Source: Bremia lactucae (lineage: Eukaryota > Oomycota > Peronosporomycetes > Peronosporales > Peronosporaceae). Taken from it: 57,779 bases of DNA. The stretch is taken from assembly GCF_004359215.1 (NCBI RefSeq), contig NC_090613.1, positions 4,381,312 through 4,439,090 of the forward strand. The letters run 5' to 3'. A program made the position numbers and the translations under genes. The notes beneath the pieces were generated by a model. The model had not been told where the DNA came from. It saw nothing but the letters and a program-made list of their open reading frames with translations, and did no database searches. Shown piece by piece: positions 20,965 to 30,626 of the stretch. The stretch's first letter is position 1, and every line of letters starts with the position of its first letter.

Positions 20965-21484
20965 GTTGACAAAACAAATGGCACCATATGCTAGTACTGA
21001 TAACAGTACTAGTCAACCTACACTGATTATAGTGAACGTGGGGCCCTCGACTACTTCGTGTACACGACGTGCATAGGAAAGATCTAAGTAGCTAAGAAGT
21101 CTTAGCTCCTGAGGGTAAATTCGAAGTCTTTAGAATAGAAAAAAGTAAAACTGTATTGCAATATAAAGTTCCAACGTAAAGATCTTCTATCTACTACTGA
21201 CTTTATTATATGAATAACTACCTATGTATGGTGCCTACTTGGCACCGCACAATCGTGTCTTGTGACGATTGGCGGGGTTTATTCAAACTTAAATCATTCA
21301 ATTATTAATAGATCTGATGTCTTATTGCGTCAATATTACCAAACTTGGTAATATTGAAAGTATTAAGTTAAAATGAATAATAGATATTCATTTGTACTTA
21401 TTTACTTATTTCCTCTCATAGAAAATAATATTTATGATTCCTCTTTTAGGAAATAATATGTATGTAACGGGACAACTCGTTACA
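20965..21484 (-). mobile_element. Family B 3' LTR
   Basis: On the minus strand it begins with the hairpin TGTAACGAGTTGTCCCGTTACA, preceded by a polypurine tract (GGTGGGAGGGTGA). It contains the ATCGTCACAAGACACGATTG segment shared with LTRs at 1.6 and 55.2 kb, and a U5 hairpin CTAGTACTG-ATAA-CAGTACTAG (20991-21012). The left end is approximate. Confidence 0.65.
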
Positions 21485-21570
21485 TCACCCTCCCACCGTA
21501 CGAGTTGCCTAAGGATTCAAGGCACTAGACACGAAATTGACCTGATACCGCCTCCGGATCAGCCGGGGCC

Positions 21571-22995
21571 ATGTTCGCTAAACCTACGGGTTCTAACGTG
21601 ACAACCAAAGAGGTCATGACGAAGTTGTTAACACTTCGTCGGACCCTTTGGTGCGGAGTCATTCTGCGATTACTCATGGACGAGGATAACTCTGGTGATG
21701 TCAGTATGCATCACCAGGAGCAAGAAATCGTAAATGGTCACTTCGGTAAGCTTGCTACTGGTGGTGCCAGAATGCATCACCAGCGATGGAGTGATTTTAT
21801 CACTCCGAGAGTAATGTTAGCGTTAACGCTAACATGGGCCAACGGGAGAGAGACCGCAACGTTTTGTGATTTACTCCCGAAGAGAAGCCTTGGTTGCCCT
21901 CTAAGGGCAACCTAACTCGTTGGTCTGGTATGACCGACGATTGATACCGTATTCCGTTATTCGACTTATCCGGGCTTCACAAGACTCGTGAGGACGAAAC
22001 GGAATTCTTCCTCGATGTCGTTTTCGGCATCGGTGGAATACATGTAAGCGGGCAAAGGATGTCCCTCCTTTGTTCCAAGCTTAAGAAGCATTTGTACAGA
22101 ATGTGCAAAGCATAGGCTGCGGGGCCTGGCTTGACAAACTGGATGCTTTCCGTGATGGTTCAGAAAAATAGACCATAGTCGGTGCACGCTGGAAGCTCAC
22201 CGTTTGTCTAGAGAGGCAGGGTTGCCTTTCTTTTCGTGTGGGGACTCATGTCCATGCTGTTGTAAGGGTGCAGGTCATGCCCCTAAGGAGGCATACCTTA
22301 CAGACCCTCGGAGGACGCTCATCTCTTGCAAGGTGCGCAACTAAACTGAGAATTTCCAATCCTGTACGAGCGCAAGAAGCGCTCCTTCATTAATGGGCCC
22401 TCCATCGAGGGCGAGAGATTTCGTCGGACTGTCGTGCTTGACCCGGTACGTCCATCATCAGTTGGGAACGAGGTTCTCAACTATCTTGCGAGGGTGGAGA
22501 TCCTAGCCAACGAACGAGATAAATCGTTTGAACCCCTTCCGCATCAAAGTGGTTCGAGAAGCGCTCGACAAGGAAGCGTTTTTCTTCACTCGAATCCATC
22601 AGCGTATTTAAAGGAGGAGGGAAAATCGGGTTCGCATCGTTCGCCGAACCCGAGTCAACATCGTGACCCTCCGTTATTTAAGGGAGGACATTGATCACGA
22701 AGAATCCCGTCGACGCGAGTTAGCGGTGACGGTCGACAATATTTCTCGTGACCAGTTGAAATATGTGCTCAAGTTGCGGTTAATCAACTGGTGAACGAAT
22801 GAACTAATCAGTCACTTCAAAACGAGCTGGTGACAGCTCGTCAAATAATATCATCCTTGGAAGATTATGTGAAACGTCTGGTCGTGAGTACCAGACTCTT
22901 TCTCGAGACTATCATTCTTTAGCTCTGCACCATCAGGCTTTAACAGACGCCTTAGACCGTTCCGGGGTGATCGAATTCGGAAGACATGTTTTGGT
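21571..22995 (+). pseudogene. Family B antisense ORF, broken copy
   Basis: It lies antisense to the minus-strand family B element, between the 3' LTR and integrase. It begins MFAKPTGSNVTTKEVM, matched by sequence near 54.6 kb on the other strand, and goes on with an acidic segment (REDETEFFLDVVF, compare AEEDFYLDAFL in the copy at 26691-27464). Next comes VRPSSVGNEVLN and a coiled-coil-like end (EESRRRELAVTVDNISRDQL, ending near 22995). Stops and frameshifts break it. Three copies in the same place and strand argue for a real, unidentified element gene of about 450-480 codons. Product unknown. Confidence 0.5.
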
Positions 22996-23109
22996 AGGCT
23001 TACCGTAGACAGTAGGTAACATTAAATGATATATATTTGCTCTACTATTTTGTCAGACATCCATTTCTGTCAGCCCACCAGCGATATAATTTTGTATGAA
23101 ACGGACTAC

Positions 23110-24910
23110 TTTACTCTAGCCAGCAGGGATCTCCTGCTGACTCGGTTTTGTTATGTCTTCAATGCGACGTAGGCACTGCGGAGATGTCATTCTACTCATT
23201 AGTGAGAGTATTAATGTTCTCACTTCTAATATTGGTTTCGATGCTGAGTCTTTCAGCATCGTTATTAAAGTTAGTAATAGCATTGTCGCTATTACCAAGT
23301 TTGTACATTTCAATGTTGACTGATTCAACATTGATATCATTCACGGTGATCGTAGAGTCAATGCGGGATGAGCAAGATCTGGATTGCTTTTTGCTCGAGC
23401 AAGTCCCTCCCCCACTTGAATAAAGTACTCTCAAAAAAAGGTGGGTACACTTGAATGGCGTAAGCTCTTCACGTAAAACGGTGTATGTTTTGTACAGAAT
23501 TGATGATGGCAAATTCTGCCATCGGCAAGAACTCGCTCCAACTCGTTTAAGTGTGGACGTATTCGCGAAGTATCTCTTCGAGGATAAGATGTACACGTTC
23601 TTCCTGACCATATGTTCTGGGTGGTCAGAAGTTGACATTTTCAGCTGTGTTCCAAGTTTATTGGAACACAGCCTGCCAAAATCCCGCCGTAAATCTGGGG
23701 TCTCGATCTGAGTCCAATTCCCGGGGTAAGACACGAGCACAGCCTTTAGCTATGACAGCTCTGGGACTGCAGCAAGATGGACCATCTTGCTGAAGCAATC
23801 AACGAATCCAACGAATTGAGGGAAATAAATCCTTGAATTCGATCAAATTTCTATATAATGGATTAATTTCAAAGACTTCCAGAATTAGGACGTAAACATT
23901 CCATGCGAATTTTCTCATCAAGGACACTTTCTTCCATCGATACGCGACTGAGAACCCGTTTGTTGTCAGGAAATACTATTGCCTCCGAATATCGGTCACG
24001 AACTTGTCATCTGTGACAAGTAGGCAGATCTGCTTGACTTTGCCTTTACGGAGATCCCGCAAGAAGCGTTTCGGTTATTGCGTTGGTAATTGAGTTATCT
24101 CCGAAGTTTGCTTCAGAGGGGCTATCAGATCAAGCCAATAGGTGTACACTTGATCCGTTGTTTACTAAGACATTTGATGCCTTAATTATCTCTTTAAGAC
24201 TTATGATCAAAGGTACATGGGAACATATGATCACAGAATTCTGGGGACTTATTCTCGCAGATCTTGAAGAATTTCATTAAGTTCTATTTGGGGAGTATCA
24301 TCCTTAACTGCCTCTAGCTGTGGTTGCGCAACCACACCGAAATCCTCTCAGATCGACTCTCCAGTCGATCTAGGACTTCGCACTGTCTCCTATATACAGG
24401 CTTTCTAAATTTTCGGATGTTGCTTTCTTGTCAATTATCCTTGTTTTGAACCACTCAACTTATTCGCGTGATCGAACTTCAACGCTGCCTGTGCTTGTGC
24501 ACAGCCGTCGGTGTCTAACTTCACAGTGTGAGGTGTATTCGTACGGAGGTCTCGTACAGTCGTGTAACGCTCCAAGACATTCAACAGATGGCCATCTGGA
24601 TGAACGAGAGGCAGACATCATCACGGTTAGATGCTGCCAGTCTATACATGGCTCGTACTTTCTGAGCCATGGTAACATAAGGATGACACCTAATTTGTCA
24701 TTCAAATCTAGTACGATGAAATCAATATTGTACTGTTTACCCTTTAACGTGTATTGGATACCAACTACACGTTTATTTACTGTTACGGATGCGCTTGTTG
24801 CTAGGCGCACTGTCATTCTCGTAAGAGGGATATCGCACTCAACGAACTTGAGCCTACGATCTTCTAGCCATTGGCGTCTTTAAAGATTATTCGACACCCC
24901 ACAATCGACT
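23110..24910 (-). pseudogene. Family B pol remnant, most of RT and integrase deleted
   Basis: Minus-strand order: protease with DCGVSNN (about 24890; normally DCGAS), the post-protease part with VILMLPWLRKYEPCIDWQ (24.6 kb), the pre-RT linker shared with 50.65-50.9 kb (23.85-24.06 kb), then directly the end of integrase and an Asn/Ser-rich tail (NFNNDAERLSIE) at 23.2-23.7 kb. RT, RNase H and the integrase core are gone (about 2.3 kb missing relative to the 48.7-kb copy). The protease Ala-to-Val change also argues for inactivity. Confidence 0.65.
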
Positions 24911-26156
24911 AGAGACTTTGGCGGCAACTTATTTGGCACTAATGTTTTCAAGGTGATGAGATTAACCTCATCACCTGGAACAAATACACACAATGTTTGT
25001 GTGTAAGGAGCAAGTTTTGTCAGAAGGCCTGCAAATTCTTTTGATATTGCTGGATCAGTAAGGAGCTCCGCACCTACTGACCCCGACCGATTTTTTGACG
25101 ATGCGTCTTGCCGTTGCAATTTTACAACAGCGTCGGATTCGCGTCCTCTGCTGTTCCTAGCGGGAGCACGATAGTTTCGCTCAGCGTTTCTAGGCACTGA
25201 GCATAGGGCACTTCAATCATAGGCGTAGTGGCCGGCCTTTTGACAGCGATTGCGTTTTTGAAATCGTTTGTGACTTGAAGGGCGACGTTTCTTTCTCTCC
25301 ACATACGAGAGGTCCATAGGTTCTGGACCTGCTTTTCTTGTCGTCTCGCTGGACGATAAGTACCAGAGTGGACAAAAGCCTGTCTAAGACTAAAGTCCTC
25401 CTGTTCTGCTATAGGGATCGCTTGGTTTAGCACTTCTAATTCTAGCCGGAACAGGTGGGTCTTAACAGGACCGTCTTTAAGACCTTTAATAAACACAGTT
25501 TTCTGCGTTTGTTCATCAAATGGACGACTCACGATTTAACTGACCAGGTATTGGGTATGCTGGGCATAAGCGTGAAGATCACGCTTGTCCTGCTTTAAAT
25601 TCATGAGCTCGGCTCGAGCCCTAAATTCGATACGTGGCGGCTCACATGTTTGCCTGACCCGGGTCTTAAATATCACATACGACCCAAAAATCAATGGGTT
25701 ATGAAGCTTAGGCCTTAAAGCCCAAGTTTTGGCACGTCCTGCGAATTGGGCGTGCCATAATTCACTTTTGGCGTACCATCATTGATGCTGCGAGCTTCAA
25801 TGGCGTCGTCTAATTCGACGAACCAATTTAAAAAGGAGGGCCTTAAAGTTATGGATTTCTATCTTTAAGTTTTCGGGTCGACGCGGAAGTGTCGGCCTGT
25901 TAGCAGCATGTAGATGCTGCTGTCTCAACAGTGTTAACTGTTGAGCACCTTACTGTCTCAACACCTCCGCGTGTTGAGAACCTTGTTGGTGAAACAAGGC
26001 TACTTTTTCCTGGGGCCCGTCGAGTTCATGTTGTATGAACTCGGCCATTGCCGCATGTTGTTCATCAGTGTTCAGACAGGACAGAATGGTGCCAACGCCT
26101 GGCCCACCGACGACAGAGCTCGTGCGTTCGATCGCTTTCCATTCAAGGTCACTCAA
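24911..26156 (-). pseudogene. Family B gag
   Basis: Capsid gene start at 26156 (MSDLEWKAIERTSS), with the coiled-coil-like segment FIQHELDGPQEKVALFHQQG. This matches the intact gag start at 57460 (FIQHELDEMKEKVALLNQQG). The middle (25.2-25.55 kb) contains FIKGLKDGPVKTHLFRLE and, in another frame, a zinc-knuckle relic CQKAGHYAYD. Stops and frame changes make it non-functional. Confidence 0.65.
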
Positions 26157-26324
26157 ATGAGAAAACCTTTCACGCGTTGCGTGATAGCCTTCTTGAGGAG
26201 CTGCAACGTCTCATCCTTACCCCTGCTACTAACACATCGTCAATATCAAACAAATCGTGGCCCTCATTCGAGGTGATTACAGACTGATGTCCGCTGCTGG
26301 AACGTGCGTAGGCCGTTTAACGGA

Positions 26325-26340
26325 CTACGAAGTGCTACCA
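26325..26340 (-). promoter_or_regulatory. Primer-binding site of the minus-strand family B element
   Basis: On the minus strand TGGTAGCACTTCGTAG begins two bases after the LTR end. It is complementary to a tRNA ending AAGUGCUACCA. Confidence 0.75.
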
Positions 26341-26342
26341 AG

Positions 26343-26413
26343 TGTAACGGGGCACTGCGACTTGTACTGTTTCAGTACAAGTCCACTTCACACTGCTTCA
26401 GATGTGAGTGGTG
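26343..26413 (-). mobile_element. Family B 5' LTR, end only, cut by a gap
   Basis: Carries the U5 hairpin GACTTGTACTG-TTT-CAGTACAAGTC and the end GCCCCGTTACA. It is nearly the same as 57.34-57.41 kb. The rest is lost in the gap. Confidence 0.8.
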
Positions 26414-26513
26414 NNNNNNNNNNNNNNNNNNNNNNNNNNNNNNNNNNNNNNNNNNNNNNNNNNNNNNNNNNNNNNNNNNNNNNNNNNNNNNNNNNNNNNN
26501 NNNNNNNNNNNNN
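26414..26513. other. Assembly gap (100 N)
   Basis: Exactly 100 N, within or beside a family B LTR. Confidence 0.98.
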
Positions 26514-26690
26514 GTGACAACCGATGCAACTTGTATTTTGCACCGGTTGGAGTTCTTTTCTCAAACTTAACACGATTCGCGTTAAGGTTTTGAAGCCAGG
26601 CTTCGCGTCCAATGTCTTTGAAATTGCGAATGAACGCGCTCCAGGCTTGCATATAAGCAAGACTTTATCTTGCTTAGTATTGCCACTAAA

Positions 26691-27464
26691 TCATCGATGC
26701 CTAAGAAAAGCATCGAGATAGAAATCTTCCTCAGCGCGAAAGTTCTTCGCGCTGGGATCAAGGCCACGTAGCTTTGTCGCAATAAATAATGGATATATAT
26801 TGTGAGGAGTAGTTTCTCTAGACAAGCTATTGATGAGCCTTTCTGGCGAAAGCCACGGCTTCTTTTCAGGGTCGAGATGAAACATTTTACTGTCTTCACT
26901 CCCCTGAGTGATACCCACTGAAGCAGGGGTACCACAAGGACTTTTCTTACGATGGCTTACGTCATCGTCGTCACCTTGGACAGAAACACGTGCAGGTGAC
27001 CGTATGGGAGACCGTATGGGAGACCGTACGGGCGATGAGGGATTATCCTCATCGTCGGATCCAAATAGACTGTTTACACGTCTATCAGAATGAGCCCTCT
27101 CATTCGAAGGCTCATAGTCAGCCGCCTTACGTATATCTGGCGACTCTTCCATTCTCCTCGAGTCGGCCATTTCATCCGACTCGCATTCGTAGTCGACCTC
27201 CAAAGAGGGGTCGTATTCACGTGGTGAATCACCACGTGCACTCGCAACATCTAGTGTTGTGCGAGTGGAAGACACTACGGTAGACGGAACGTCTACCGCA
27301 AGAGATAGCAGTGCGTCACCTGCGGCTGCACGAACAGCAGCCGAAGGCGCAGCACTATCATCACCCCGCATGAATTGTTTCTTGATGCGATGGAATTTGA
27401 AATGATGGATCGGACCATTAAAAAACATTTTAAAAACTAAGTGGTCATATAGCGACCACTCCAT
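26691..27464 (-). CDS. Family B antisense ORF, longest open copy (257 aa)
   Basis: A minus-strand frame from ATG 27464, only 42 bases from the plus-strand 3' LTR at 27506, so it is antisense to its element. The N-terminus is basic and hydrophobic. The middle is acidic and Ser/Asp-rich, with a three-fold SPIRSPIRSP-like repeat. The C-part (KKPWLSPERLINSL, LFIATKLRGLDPSAKNF, AEEDFYLDAFL) looks folded. Just after the stop, sequence in a shifted frame (about 26690-26514: MQAWSAFIRNFKDIGREAWL, KFEKRTPTGAKYKLHRL) appears to continue the protein up to the gap. So one frameshift may have truncated a longer ORF. It resembles no gag, pol or env domain I know. Function unknown. Confidence 0.55.
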   Translation of the reverse strand: MEWSLYDHLVFKMFFNGPIHHFKFHRIKKQFMRGDDSAAPSAAVRAAAGDALLSLAVDVPSTVVSSTRTTLDVASARGDSPREYDPSLEVDYECESDEMADSRRMEESPDIRKAADYEPSNERAHSDRRVNSLFGSDDEDNPSSPVRSPIRSPIRSPARVSVQGDDDDVSHRKKSPCGTPASVGITQGSEDSKMFHLDPEKKPWLSPERLINSLSRETTPHNIYPLFIATKLRGLDPSAKNFRAEEDFYLDAFLRHR

Positions 27465-27490
27465 CCAATGACGTACAGAGTGATTGTCGT

Positions 27491-27505
27491 TTAAGGGGGG
27501 GGTGA
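27491..27505 (+). promoter_or_regulatory. Polypurine tract of a family B element
   Basis: AAGGGGGGGGTGA immediately before the LTR, the usual plus-strand DNA priming site. It fixes this as a plus-oriented element and makes the adjacent 257-aa ORF antisense. Confidence 0.7.
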
Positions 27506-27949
27506 TGTAACGGTGTGTTTCGTTACATAAAAATTAACACTTAAAGGTTGTTGATTAATATATTATCTAATAGGTAGAAAATATTTGGAAGATATTACTT
27601 TATATAGTAATGTCCTGAATTCTTATCCATAAATAGGTATAGGCCATTATATCTATTTATTCCGCAGACTAATCAGCTGTAGGAGTAATCAAAGAGAGAG
27701 TTACAGATAAGATAGAGATAAAAATTCAATTACATGTTTAGTATTCGATTATAATTAAGTTAGCATTTACAAAAATAGAAAAAGAGACATTTAATTTTAT
27801 TAATACAGTTTTCATTTAACCCTTTTTAAGCTAGTTGCCTTAAGGAGAACTCTTCCTCTGCACGTGAAATAACTAAGGACCCACTCGCAGCTGAAGCAGT
27901 GCGAAGTGGACTTGTACTGAAGCAGTACAAGTCGTAGTGCCCCGTTAGA
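27506..27949 (+). mobile_element. Family B 3' LTR (444 bp)
   Basis: Begins TGTAACGGTGTGTTTCGTTACA (hairpin), carries the U5 hairpin at 27909-27933 and ends CCCCGTTAGA (last ACA altered). It is highly similar along its length to 56959-57409. Confidence 0.85.
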
Positions 27950-28180
27950 GCTAGCGTCATCCATTAGGCGAGGCATCTAGAAAGATACGCTCGCCATTCA
28001 TAATAGTGTTATCTATAGAGATGATATTTCTGACTGGTGAAAATAGGTATTTAAATTTTAATACGATTACATATAAATTAGTCTGAAAACTACTTCCTGC
28101 TTGGTAAGTTCGCATGAGGAGACGGATCACCGCTCCTTTCACGACATTTTACCAGAGTACTTAGTGCGTTGGATAAGGTC
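27950..28180 (+). mobile_element. Family A LTR fragment, inverted
   Basis: Reverse complement of about 56.73-56.96 kb. It begins exactly at GCTAGC, the same base of the family A LTR at which the 56959 family B element is inserted. Confidence 0.75.
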
Positions 28181-28602
28181 GGTGGACAAATCATGTGCGC
28201 TGCAGTTCCATCGAACTTGGGCGGGTCCATCAGAACGGGCCTCAGCTGATGCGGCCGGACAGAGAGCATCACAAAAGTCCTGTTGAGAGCCTCCCTCCGA
28301 GCCTGCTCATGCCTCAGCTCATCTTGAGTCTGAGTGACGGACTCCGCCGCAGCATTACTCTGTTCCTCGGACACGGCTCTCCGCTGTCCGAGGACGAATG
28401 CCTCAAACTGCTCCAACTGAGCAAGGAGGACTGTTTAAGAGCCTGACCAGAAATTGTTTACCAAGCCCCTGCGCCAAGTGCCCTGCCACCTCCCGATGAT
28501 GTCCGGAGAGGTGAGGGAAATGAGCCCAATCGATGTTGAGGCTCATCCTCACGTACACACGCAGAGATGCGGGTTCTGGGAAGGTTTTCAAGTGCTACCA
28601 AG
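28181..28602 (-). pseudogene. Family A gag fragment and primer-binding site
   Basis: Minus-strand gag (MEQFEAFVLGQRRAV, SVRPHQLRP, MDPPKFDGTAAH) truncated at 28181, where it meets the inverted LTR. The primer-binding site TGGTAGCACTTG (minus, 28589-28600) lies two bases from the LTR at 28603. Confidence 0.7.
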
Positions 28603-28690
28603 TGTAGGCGAGCACGTCGTAATGCGGCCATGCTCTACTTAGATACACACCCTAGCACAGCGAGGAAGCGGTTTATCCGTCTTCTCGCGT
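28603..28690 (-). mobile_element. Family A LTR, truncated
   Basis: TGTAGGCGAGCACGTCGTAA to about 28690 matches the starts of the LTRs at 806 and 56611, then sequence unrelated to the LTR begins. Confidence 0.7.
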
Positions 28691-29100
28691 TTGGTATTCT
28701 TTGATCCTTTGGTTCGTCCACGTGTTGCCACTGAGGCCGGATCATTTATCGCTGTGCTTAATTAAATACGGGATTATTAAGATCTTGCGTTAGGAGGCGT
28801 TGCCTGTGCGGGGAAAAGCCAAAAAGATGCTCCTGCAACTTGGCTATTGTGTCCGAAAAATTTCTAATAACATGCAGAGGTATCACAGGGTTCAGGGTGG
28901 GACTTTTAGGCTTTTTAAGCCACCAGTGTTGGTGGAAATTATCTTTCTGCAATGTAACTTCCATCTTTTGCAGCTTTCGGATTGTATGAGAGCACGGCAA
29001 TCCTTTGGTGTTTGTGAAAATTTCAGTGCATTCATCATTTTTCCATTGATAGAGCCTTTTGGGACTGCTACAAAACCTGCAGGAAGCAAAAAGTGGTTAG
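28691..29100. other. Unassigned sequence
   Basis: Not found elsewhere in the window. A minus-strand frame (28758-29000, 80 codons) has no recognised domain. It joins directly to the repeat beginning near 29095. Confidence 0.3.
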
Positions 29101-29807
29101 TTTATATATATTTGCTTGTGCCGTACGGAACTGAATGCCAAACGTTGCTATGCTTACTTCGTTCAAAGCATGATGTGATATCTTTCTGTTCACATTTATC
29201 CAGAAGCTCTTACCAAGGCGGATGACAATGTAGGAACGATCGATGCAATTTTTCTGGACTGATTCGTTGACGCTGCTGTCGAGCTGCAATCGTAACGGGG
29301 CACTGCCGACTTGTGCACTTGAAACCTGAGGATTCGTCCGCTAAGTACAAACGAAATATATTCATAAAACAATTTATTCATTTGTTCGTTTTGTTTGTCG
29401 AATTCACTAAATGAACACCTCCTAAAGAAAAAACCTTATGTGTTAAGATACAAGACTTTGGTGCAATCAAGAAGCGTGTGAGTTTATTCGACGATTAGTT
29501 TCGATCAAATTCATGCCGAATTGCATTTTCCTCCAGTGTATCTAGTAGCGCTTCAAGAGGGCTACGCCCAAGAAGAAATTATTCTCGTTGACGTTTTTTC
29601 AAATTGTAAATATCTTACCAGTGGCTAGAAAAGCAGGATCTGATCGCATCATGGTGCTTAAACTAATCGAGAAGTTGTTCTACCTTTTGAAAAGTCCAAA
29701 ATCTGCTGCTTTTGCAACTGTTTTAACGCCCTGGCTCTCAAAAATGCTGCAAGATTAGCGGTTGCCTCATGGTTGTGTGTTTTAAAGACCACACTTACTC
29801 TCCATTC
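29095..29807 (+). repeat. Dispersed repeat D, copy 1
   Basis: Direct copy of 38447-39160 with scattered differences (GTTTATATATATTTGCTTGTGCC through CTTACTCTCCATTCT). In the second copy it continues from the MULE-like fragment; here that fragment is inverted on its right side. Confidence 0.8.
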
Positions 29808-30125
29808 TTACCCGGCAATTTGATTTAGTTGACGCGGAATAGTGATTGCCCAAGAGCGCATAAAAAGCCGTGTTGACGTTTGGCGTATCTGTGCGGCCTT
29901 GCTTCTGTAGCCACCACCATGAGCGCAAGCAAGCCACACCTTCCTAGTTTTTCGGTATTTGTCGGTCTTCGTACGTAACTTCTTCGTTGGATGACTTTCT
30001 TGCCACGCAAACGTTCTAATTGCCTCCTCCGCTTTCTTATGGGTCTCATAAATGTGTTCTGGGGTGGAGCCAGCGGCATGATGAAGACCGAGTATTAAAG
30101 TTGGCGGAGTTGTAGCGTTGCACAC
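29808..30125 (-). pseudogene. FAR1/MULE-type transposase N-terminal domain fragment
   Basis: 105 codons reading HIYETHKKAEEAIRTFAWQ, then KVWLACAHGGGYRSKAAQIRQ. This pattern (aromatic/charged start, C-x-GG-Y-R, then RQ) is typical of the WRKY/GCM1-like DNA-binding domain at the N-terminus of Mutator-like transposases. The catalytic domain is absent. The flank to 30235 continues the match with 38165-38280 (reverse). Confidence 0.5.
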
Positions 30126-30235
30126 CCTGGATTAAACACAAAAATATATTTTTCACTGTAAACGGGCAATACCTTTCCTATTATAATTTTTGTTTGTTTT
30201 TTTAGAATGTGCCTTGACTAAAAGGGGTGTGCATT

Positions 30236-30335
30236 NNNNNNNNNNNNNNNNNNNNNNNNNNNNNNNNNNNNNNNNNNNNNNNNNNNNNNNNNNNNNNNNN
30301 NNNNNNNNNNNNNNNNNNNNNNNNNNNNNNNNNNN
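30236..30335. other. Assembly gap (100 N)
   Basis: Exactly 100 N. The contig to the right starts within the GC-rich minisatellite of the family C leader, a likely cause of the break. Confidence 0.98.
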
Positions 30336-30378
30336 GGACGGCGGAGAAGCGGGCGGAGGACCAACAAGTGCTACCACT
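30336..30378 (-). mobile_element. Family C leader end and primer-binding site
   Basis: Same sequence as 36031-36073. The minus-strand primer-binding site TGGTAGCACTTGTTGG (30361-30376) precedes an LTR by two bases, so the LTR at 30379 is the 5' LTR of an element lying to the left. Confidence 0.85.
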
Positions 30379-30626
30379 TGTCAGGATGAGGGTAAATTAC
30401 GACTGAATTAAAATTAGTTTAACTAACCGATACTTTTGGTATACTCCTTAAGGTATCGCCTATCCTTAATCTAATTCTTACTGAGTATCATCTCTCCTAA
30501 TTGCGCAAACCTTTTTACTTGTTTTTATTATGGCGCATATGTAAAATTGAATTAAAGAAAATGAATGGTTTAAAAGGTAAGTCGAAATGAGTGGTCAAGG
30601 GCTGAGCAAGATGACTGGTCCTTACA
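30379..30626 (-). mobile_element. Family C LTR 2 (248 bp), shared by two internal regions
   Basis: Identical to LTRs 1 and 3. It has leader and primer-binding site on its left and the polypurine tract and gag-pol end on its right, so it acts as 5' LTR of one unit and 3' LTR of the next. No GTTTG flanks it. Confidence 0.9.

Noticed and set aside
21940..22012. Hammerhead-ribozyme-like string GTGAGGACGAAAC with pairing arms ATTCCGTT and AACGGAAT
   Set aside because: The essential CUGAUGA core is absent (TTCACAA in its place), stem II does not pair well, and the string is not kept in the 54-kb copy. It also lies in the coding sequence of the antisense ORF.
26257..26660. Frames spanning the N block at 26414-26513
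   Set aside because: Artefacts of translating N; the two sides are different LTR and antisense-ORF sequences.
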